In this document: positions 58,927 through 64,000 of the stretch, piece by piece
How positions within the stretch are numbered: position 1 is the first letter of the stretch
How the letters are laid out: each line of letters starts with the position of its first letter
Source of the DNA: JAVDCA01 sp035293985
Lineage (GTDB): Bacteria > Pseudomonadota > Alphaproteobacteria > Rhizobiales > Xanthobacteraceae
Direction: 5' to 3'
NCBI GenBank assembly: GCA_035293985.1
Contig: DATGLS010000045.1
Location: forward strand, 248,001 to 312,000
Length of the DNA stretch: 64,000 nucleotides
Notes under the pieces: model-generated
The model's input: only the letters and a program-made list of their open reading frames with translations
What the model was told of the DNA's origin: nothing
Database searches by the model: none
Translations under genes and position numbers: made by a program

Positions 58927-59133
58927 ATGAACGAGGACGCCTTCAACGCCAGCCTGCGCAAATTCCTCAAGACGCTCGGCGTCACCGCCCAGCGCGAGAT
59001 CGAGAAGGCGGTGCGCGCCGCAATCGTCGACGGGCGCATCAAGGACAACGAGGCGCTACCCGCGAAGGCGATCGTCTCGATCCCGGGCGTCGGCCTGACC
59101 TGGCAGGTCGACGGCCAGATCGAGTTGCAATGA
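58927..59133 (+). CDS. DUF6494-type small protein
   Basis: 68 residues, MNEDAFNASLRKFLKTLGVT then QREIEKAVRAAIVDGRIKDN and VSIPGVGLTWQVDGQIELQ. This matches a small family seen across Proteobacteria (DUF6494 as I recall it), of unknown function. The ribosome site is AGGGAGAAGCCGC. It follows the regulator by 11 bases and may be on its transcript. Confidence 0.8.
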   Translation: MNEDAFNASLRKFLKTLGVTAQREIEKAVRAAIVDGRIKDNEALPAKAIVSIPGVGLTWQVDGQIELQ

Positions 59134-59179
59134 GGCGCCGGCAGTCGAGGCGCCGGGAGTTGCAGCCTGCAACCCGACA

Positions 59180-59208
59180 AAAGCGCCGCGCGAGGCTCGC
59201 GCGGCGCA
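59180..59208 (-). terminator. Terminator between convergent DUF6494 and DUF4189 genes
   Basis: GCGCCGCGCGAG and CTCGCGCGGCGC form a near-perfect stem. In the minus direction it is followed by TTTTG, so it mainly serves the DUF4189 gene; the plus-strand gene may use the same hairpin. Confidence 0.75.
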
Positions 59209-59246
59209 TGGTCGATACGGTTCGCTGAGGTCTGCTCCGCGGCTCG

Positions 59247-59693
59247 CTACTCGGCGTCGCAGAAAGACTGATTGATCTTGCAGAAGTCGCGCCGATCGGG
59301 GCCTGCGGTCACCTGGCAGTTCTTCAACGCGCGCTCCTCGGCGGTCTGCTTGTCGGCGGCGATCGCCCAGCCGACGCCGGGCGTGCCCGCCTTGGGATCG
59401 AAGCTCAGCGCGTAGCATTCGTGCGAGAAATGGAAGACCACCTTGCAGATCGCCGCCATCTTCGGCGCGCCTTCGTATTTCTTGCAGGTCGCGAGCGCCT
59501 GTTGGCCCGCCTCGTCGGCGCTCGATTTGTTGATGGCGGCGCCGAACGCAAAACCATCCTGGGCGAAATTGCCCGACGCGCCGATCGCGATCGCGCCTTC
59601 GGCCGAGGCCGCCTGCGGCATGCCCAGGTTCAATGCCATGGCGGCGGCCGACAAGGCCGCGCCCGCCAACCATCCACGTACAACGTTGCCCAT
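59247..59693 (-). CDS. Exported DUF4189 domain protein
   Basis: 148 residues from ATG 59693, with a signal peptide ending AASAEG. The DUF4189 body shows AIAIGASGNFAQDGFAFGAA, SADEAGQQALATCKKYEG, then a second Cys-rich part ALKNCQVTAGPDRRDFCKIN. Six Cys in the mature part suggest disulfides. Function unknown. The reading frame extends to 59795 but without signal-peptide character. Confidence 0.85.
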   Translation of the reverse strand: MGNVVRGWLAGAALSAAAMALNLGMPQAASAEGAIAIGASGNFAQDGFAFGAAINKSSADEAGQQALATCKKYEGAPKMAAICKVVFHFSHECYALSFDPKAGTPGVGWAIAADKQTAEERALKNCQVTAGPDRRDFCKINQSFCDAE

Positions 59694-59833
59694 TCCGGTG
59701 CTCCCCGTGCTGTCGTGAGCGTGCGCGCGTCTTGGAGCCGGCACAAAGCCGGCCCGCGCTGACCCCATGGTGCACGTTTCGCCCGCTCCCGACAAGCGCG
59801 CCGCGTCGTCGGCACGTCACGAAGGCATGAATT

Positions 59834-61042
59834 TCAGTGGCGTCGCACCGGGACCGGCACCGCGCAAAGCCGCGCCCCGACCGCGTCGAGCACGAGCCGG
59901 TAGGCCCGGTCGACGATGTCGTCGAGCGAGGGGGTTTTTGCCAGCGTCGCCGATGCCCTGGCAAAAATCTGCTCGCGCGTCGGCAGCTCGGGCAGATGCA
60001 GGCCCGCCAGCACCTCGGTCGCGCGCTCGCGCGCGGCGTGCAGCGTCTCCTGCAGGGCGGTGAGCTGCGAGCGCTCGAGCGCGGCCGCAACGGCGCCGGC
60101 GATCCAGTCGGAGTTGAAATTCGCGGCGAGCTGGGCGGCGGCGCGGTTGACCACGCGGGCGCCGAGCCGCTGCTCGTTGCGCAGGACCTCGCGCGGCGGC
60201 AGCTTCATCGCCCAGATCACCCGTGCCCATGCGAGCAGCCTGAGGAGATAATAGGTCGCGTCGTACTCCCACCAGCGGAAACCCTGGCGCACGCTGCTCT
60301 GATAGGCGTGGTGGTTGTTGTGCCAGCCCTCGCCCATGGTGAAGAACGCGAGCAGCCAGTTGTTGCGCGAGTCGTCGCCCGTCACGTAGCGGCGGCGTCC
60401 GTGCACGTGGGCAAGCGAGTTGATGCAGAAGGTCGCGTGATAGACCGCGACCGTGCTCCAGAAGAAGCCGACCACGAGGCCCGACCAGCCGCCGACCGCG
60501 AGGCAGATCAGCGCCAGCGCGAGCGCCGGCACGAGCTCGAAACGATGCAACCAGCGCAGCTCGGGATAGCGGGCGAAATCCTCGATCTTGACGAGGTCGG
60601 TCCCGTCGTTGCGCGGCGAGAAGATCCAGCCGACATGGCTGTAGAGGAAGCCGCGCTGGCGCGGCGAATGCACGTCCGCGGCGGTGTCGGAGTGCAAATG
60701 ATGGTGGCGGTGCTTGGCGGCCCACCACAGCACGCTCTTCTGCGCGGTCGATTGCGACAGTAGCGCCAGCACGAATTGAAAGACGCGGCTCGTCGCGAAG
60801 GCGCGGTGCGAGAAGTAGCGATGGTAGCCGGCGCCGATGCCGAAGATGCGCAGCCAGTAGAGGCCGACCGCGAGCGCGACCGCCGTCCAGGTCACCCCGG
60901 TCCAGATCGCCGCAATGCAGACGAGATGGACCAGCACGAATGGGATCGCGGACGGATACATGAAGTCGTCATGTTCCGCGGCCTGCTGCGCGCCGTCGTC
61001 GCTGGCAGGGCTCGGAACGGAGTTCGAGTCTGAGTTGCTCAA
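59834..61042 (-). CDS. Membrane acyl (stearoyl-CoA-type) fatty-acid desaturase
   Basis: 402 residues. The three di-iron histidine boxes are HRYFSH, HRHHHLH and GWHNNHHAYQ, in the order and spacing of delta-9 acyl-CoA/acyl-lipid desaturases. Hydrophobic pairs flank them (about 34-70 and 175-210). The N-terminal 30 residues are acidic and polar, and the C-terminal 100 are a helical extension rich in Ala/Glu/Arg (LQETLHAARERATEVLAGLH). It would introduce double bonds into membrane fatty acids with oxygen and an electron donor not encoded here. Confidence 0.92.
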   Translation of the reverse strand: MSNSDSNSVPSPASDDGAQQAAEHDDFMYPSAIPFVLVHLVCIAAIWTGVTWTAVALAVGLYWLRIFGIGAGYHRYFSHRAFATSRVFQFVLALLSQSTAQKSVLWWAAKHRHHHLHSDTAADVHSPRQRGFLYSHVGWIFSPRNDGTDLVKIEDFARYPELRWLHRFELVPALALALICLAVGGWSGLVVGFFWSTVAVYHATFCINSLAHVHGRRRYVTGDDSRNNWLLAFFTMGEGWHNNHHAYQSSVRQGFRWWEYDATYYLLRLLAWARVIWAMKLPPREVLRNEQRLGARVVNRAAAQLAANFNSDWIAGAVAAALERSQLTALQETLHAARERATEVLAGLHLPELPTREQIFARASATLAKTPSLDDIVDRAYRLVLDAVGARLCAVPVPVRRH

Positions 61043-61293
61043 GGTGCCGACGCCTCCGGGCGCGAATGAGATCAGTTGGGAGCCTTACGAGGTCACGCGG
61101 CCGACACACCCTGGAGCCGCGCTGGTGGCTTCCCACCGCCGCATTCTCGGCTCCTGCGACACGAATCATTCCCTCGCCGCGATACGTAGAGTGTCGCCAG
61201 CGCACCCACAAGTGCCGGCCGCCGCAGCGTGCCCTCGGCTAGCCGCGAGACCTTGCCGACGCGTTTCCGCAACGGCGAAAATTGCTCAGTTCC

Positions 61294-62049
61294 CTAAAGC
61301 GAATAGCCGCCGTCGACCACCAGGGTCTGCGCCGTGATCATCGTGTTGTCGGCGCACAGAAACACGATCGCGCCGGCGATGTCCTGGGCGGTGCAGTGAC
61401 GGCGCAGCAGCGTGCGCTCGATCGCGGCCGCCTTGCGCTCGGCCGGCCAGGCCCGCGTCCACTCGGTGTCGACGTGGCCGGGCGCGACCGCATTGACCCG
61501 CGCCTGCGGCGCGAGCGCGCGGGCGAGATTCTTGGTGAGGCTGATCAGCGCCGCCTTGCTCGCCCCGTACGCCATGCTGGAACCCGGCATGTTGAGGCCG
61601 GCGACCGAGGCGGTGTTGCACACCGCCCCTTGGGCGGCACGCAGCGCCGCCGCGGCCGCATGCGTGCAGCGGAACGGCCCGAGCAAATTGGTCGAGAGAA
61701 TCTTTGCCCAGAATTCCTCGGTCACCCGGTCGAGATCGGGCGGCGCGATCGGCTCGGAGGTCGCAGGCGTGCCGGCATTGTTGGCGAGATAGTCGAGCCG
61801 GCCGAGCTTCTCGATCGCGTCGCGCACCATGGCCTCGGCGGCGCCCGGCTTCGACACGTCGCCCGGCGCCGCGATCACGTCCAGGCCGTCGGCGCGCAGG
61901 CGGGCGACCGCCTGCGTGCCGCGCGCATCATCGGGCAGATGGTTGAGTGCGACCTTGGCGCCGCGCCGGGCAAAGAGCTCCACTGTCGCGTAGCCGATGC
62001 CGGAGGCACCGCCGGTGACGAGCGCGGTCTTGCCGTTGAGATCGCTCAT
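61294..62049 (-). CDS. Short-chain dehydrogenase/reductase (classical SDR)
   Basis: 251 residues. Cofactor loop VTGGASGIGYAT, NNAG in YLANNAGTPAT, catalytic Ser in NTASVAGLN, Tyr and Lys in YGASKAALI, then VNAVAPGHVDTEWT and the C-terminal DGGYSL. The acidic or basic residue after strand 2 (LNHLP) does not clearly choose NAD or NADP. It is 21 bases after the tautomerase gene on the same strand, so the two may be co-transcribed; the 61043-61293 gap beyond it shows nothing. Confidence 0.92.
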   Translation of the reverse strand: MSDLNGKTALVTGGASGIGYATVELFARRGAKVALNHLPDDARGTQAVARLRADGLDVIAAPGDVSKPGAAEAMVRDAIEKLGRLDYLANNAGTPATSEPIAPPDLDRVTEEFWAKILSTNLLGPFRCTHAAAAALRAAQGAVCNTASVAGLNMPGSSMAYGASKAALISLTKNLARALAPQARVNAVAPGHVDTEWTRAWPAERKAAAIERTLLRRHCTAQDIAGAIVFLCADNTMITAQTLVVDGGYSL

Positions 62050-62070
62050 GCGCGGCCCAGCCGTTCCGCG

Positions 62071-62268
62071 CTAGCGATGCGGCGCGGCCTCGCTGAACAG
62101 CACGCCGCCCTTCATCTTGTCCTGCTTCTCGGATTCGACCAGCGTCACGACGACCGCGCCGGGCTCGACCTTGTAATTCTTCACCACCGCGTCGGTGACA
62201 TCTTTCATCAGACCGCGCTTCTGGTCGAGCGAGCGGCCGCCGAGCGCATAAATCACGACTTCAGGCAT
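62071..62268 (-). CDS. 4-oxalocrotonate tautomerase-family protein
   Basis: 65 residues, family length. After Met removal Pro-1 (MPEVVIYALGGRSLDQKRGL) is the catalytic base. It continues MKDVTDAVVKNYKVEPGAV and VVTLVESEKQDKMKGG. Arg11 of the classical enzyme aligns near the GGRS segment. It tautomerises 2-hydroxymuconate or related enols. It lies just before the SDR, which could mean a small catabolic pair, but no other pathway genes are near. Confidence 0.88.
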   Translation of the reverse strand: MPEVVIYALGGRSLDQKRGLMKDVTDAVVKNYKVEPGAVVVTLVESEKQDKMKGGVLFSEAAPHR

Positions 62269-62469
62269 ATTTGGTCTCCTTGGGTGCCGATGGCGAGGCG
62301 CAGTACGGCACGCCGGGGGCCGCAGTTCAAGGCCATCCCGATGTCATCGAATTCTCACACAGGTTCCGGCGGCGGTATGGGTCAGTGTGGCTGGCTTGAT
62401 GTCGCCCAACACCTGAATAGAGTTGGCGTGGGGCTGGGGGTTTGAGTAGTGCTTCCGGGAGGGTTTCCG

Positions 62470-62661
62470 ATGGAGCTGCGCCCCACCGCGACTGTGCCGA
62501 CCATTCATCCACGACCGCTGATCACCTGCGCGCAGTGCGGGACGATGATCTATGCGGCCGAATGGTCCGAACCCGTGGATGAACGCCGCGTGCGGCACTT
62601 ATGGGAATGCAATGCCTGCGGCTATACGTTCGAGACGATGGCGTGCTTCCCGGCCAACTAG
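62470..62661 (+). CDS. Small zinc-ribbon protein
   Basis: 63 residues from ATG 62470, which has GGGAGGG before it; a GTG 21 bases earlier is possible. Two CxxC pairs, TCAQCGTMIYAAEW and WECNACGYTFETMACF, form a zinc ribbon. Similar 60-residue proteins are frequent in Bradyrhizobium-type genomes (recalled). Role unknown. Confidence 0.78.
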   Translation: MELRPTATVPTIHPRPLITCAQCGTMIYAAEWSEPVDERRVRHLWECNACGYTFETMACFPAN

Positions 62662-62729
62662 CGCCGAATCCGTGAACGGCAATCGCGCCACCGATTGAGC
62701 CAGGCGGAAAACAAGCCGCCCGGGCAGGT

Positions 62730-63584
62730 CTATGACGCAGATGGATGTGGGGGCGGCGGCGGAGGCGGCGGGCTCACCCCGATCACGCGGCCGCCGGCCG
62801 AAATGGCCTTGCCGGGCAGATCGATCACCCAGTTGACGGTGTGCCCGGTGGCGTTCGCCGCATGGCCGACGAAGCCCGAGAGCGTCGAAAAGACCATCCC
62901 GACCGGGCCTTGATGCGTAGCTTCAACGGGCGGCGCGGCTGCCGTCGCAGCCGGCGCTGCGACCGGCGGCGCCGGGGCCGGCGTCTCGCTCGCGACGGAA
63001 GGCACGATGACGGTCGGCGCGTTCACGTCGCGCGCCGGGGCGGGCGGCAGGCCCGGCGGCGGCGCCGGCACGTAGACCTCGCCCTGCTCGCCTTGGGCCC
63101 CGCCTTGAGCATCGGCACTCGGCGGCGCGGCTGGCGGTGTGACCGATGGCGTTGTCGCGGCCGTGACGGCGGGACGGCTCGGTGCCGGCACGGGCCGTGC
63201 CGCCTGATCGCGCGGCGAGATCGAATCAAGTCCCACCGGGACCGCGGCGGTCGTCGTCTGCGCACGATGGGGTGCGGGCGGCGCGGCGCTAGTGGCGGGC
63301 GCCGACGTCGCGATCGGACGTACTTGCGGACGTACTTGCGCCGGCTGCTCGGGCGTCTCGCGACGGACTTTGAGCACCTCGCGCATGGTGGCGCGGTCCT
63401 GGCCGACGGTCGGCTGCTGCTCGGTCGTGGTCGCGGTGATCTGGGCGGGCAGGCTCGGCTCGGCCGGACGGCCGAAATGCAGCTGCGCCAAGAGGTAACC
63501 GCCGATCACCGTGGCGGCGACCGATGGTAGAATCTCCAGCACCAGCCTGGAGCCGACACGAAATAACTTCGGCAAGCGTCCCAT
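62730..63584 (-). CDS. Membrane-anchored Pro/Ala/Thr-rich protein
   Basis: 284 residues from ATG 63584 (a GTG five codons earlier is possible). One membrane helix near the N-terminus (about 15-36: VLEILPSVAATVIGGYLLAQ), then a long Ala/Pro/Thr/Val-rich, probably disordered, periplasmic part, and a C-terminal segment with order (GPVGMVFSTLSGFVGHAANA, NWVIDLPGKAISAGGRVIG) before a final Pro run. It resembles TonB-like or envelope-spanning linkers in composition only. Not recognised. Confidence 0.7.
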   Translation of the reverse strand: MGRLPKLFRVGSRLVLEILPSVAATVIGGYLLAQLHFGRPAEPSLPAQITATTTEQQPTVGQDRATMREVLKVRRETPEQPAQVRPQVRPIATSAPATSAAPPAPHRAQTTTAAVPVGLDSISPRDQAARPVPAPSRPAVTAATTPSVTPPAAPPSADAQGGAQGEQGEVYVPAPPPGLPPAPARDVNAPTVIVPSVASETPAPAPPVAAPAATAAAPPVEATHQGPVGMVFSTLSGFVGHAANATGHTVNWVIDLPGKAISAGGRVIGVSPPPPPPPPHPSAS

Positions 63585-63797
63585 TGCCCGCACCCGCACC
63601 CGTCTGTTCCCCTATAGGCCATCGGTTTTCGGCAACTTCGTGCTCATCCTGCGGCAATGCAGGGGAACTTTCGCCGCAAACCTTGCAGCCTCGTAAGTTT
63701 TGTGGCGCGGCGGCCTGCCCCGAGCCAAGCGCCGCCCCCGGGCTGCGCCCGCGACGGGGGCCTGCACCAACCCGCACGGCAATGCAATAATGACCGG

Positions 63798-63833
63798 AGC
63801 GAGGTGTTATCCGGCTGCAAACCGCCTCGCTCC
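63798..63833 (+). promoter_or_regulatory. Inverted repeat just upstream of the ribosome site of the last gene
   Basis: GGAGCGAGG (63796-63804) and CCTCGCTCC (63825-63833) are exact inverted copies 20 bases apart. AGGGAGGA follows at once and the ATG is at 63849. An RNA hairpin or operator controlling this gene is possible. Confidence 0.4.
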
Positions 63834-63848
63834 CAGGGAGGATGTCGA

Positions 63849-64000
63849 ATGACCGTACAACCGAAAATCTCCGATCTCACGTCCGATGCCATCGGCCTCA
63901 TGAAGGCGCCCGACTTCTCGCGGCGCGGCTTCATGAGCGCGTCCGCGGCGGTCGCCGCCGGCTATACGCTCGCCGCGGGCCCGGTGCGGGCCGAAGCGAT
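63849..64000 (+). CDS. N-terminus of a Tat-exported protein, probably dienelactone hydrolase family (partial)
   Basis: The first 50 residues are visible. MTVQPKISDLTSDAIGLMKA precedes a twin-arginine signal: DFSRRGFMSASAAVAAGYTL, then AAGPVRAEA. The same start with a Tat signal is known to me from dienelactone hydrolase-like proteins of Bradyrhizobium relatives, but the catalytic part is beyond the window, so the enzyme call is tentative. It is preceded by a strong ribosome site and a hairpin. Confidence 0.55.
   Translation, partial: MTVQPKISDLTSDAIGLMKAPDFSRRGFMSASAAVAAGYTLAAGPVRAEA

Overview
This window is high-GC chromosomal DNA of an alphaproteobacterium. The best fit is Hyphomicrobiales, near Bradyrhizobium, Rhodopseudomonas, Pseudolabrys or Afipia. 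The reasons are the dsbA-like, aroQ, accB, accC, aat, DUF2155 and NDUFA12 gene neighbourhood, a class II (B12-dependent) ribonucleotide reductase, DUF1127 and DUF4189 proteins, and a family of intergenic palindromes (AAGACGTGGATG...GGGCATGACG type). No rRNA operon, intact tRNA, CRISPR array, transposase or integrase was seen.

Layout. 1-11.1 kb is mostly core: end of a TPR-bearing protease, thiol oxidoreductase, aroQ, acetyl-CoA carboxylase accB/accC, an orphan receiver, aat, DUF2155, a NodU-type carbamoyltransferase and a Kelch protein placed between DUF2155 and NDUFA12, and a MscS channel. 11.1-15.6 kb holds nrdJ with a long leader and a strong terminator. 15.6-25.6 kb is accessory: a SoxC-like molybdoprotein with a cytochrome, a Tat-exported SDR, a lipoprotein, a Tat-exported amidohydrolase with two decayed tail copies, a three-gene set of tiny proteins, and an MFS exporter. 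25.7-32.6 kb has tex, a VOC protein, a truncated MFS gene, cspA with a YkgJ gene, and an outer-membrane beta-barrel.

32.8-44.7 kb is the most unusual part. An intact secreted beta-propeller-like gene is flanked by decayed pieces of its own paralogue. Then, on the minus strand, come a SpvB/FG-GAP protein, an RHS protein with an AT-richer C-terminal toxin-like module, and an unrecognised gene 9 bases further on in the position of an immunity gene. Divergent from these is a ten-gene type II secretion operon (gspD,F,H,I,J,K,E,L,M,C; 45.2-55.4 kb) with no gspG or prepilin peptidase and a GspK without the usual leader. My working hypothesis is that the SpvB and RHS proteins, both with export signals, form a Tc-like or polymorphic-toxin complex that this secretion system may release. 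Only the gene content and order are seen directly; the secretion link is inference.

55.4-64 kb returns to housekeeping and small genes: ABC-F ATPase, methyltransferase divergent from a MmyB-type regulator with a paired operator-like site, DUF6494, DUF4189, acyl desaturase, SDR with a tautomerase, a zinc-ribbon protein, a Pro/Ala-rich anchored protein and the start of a Tat-exported protein.
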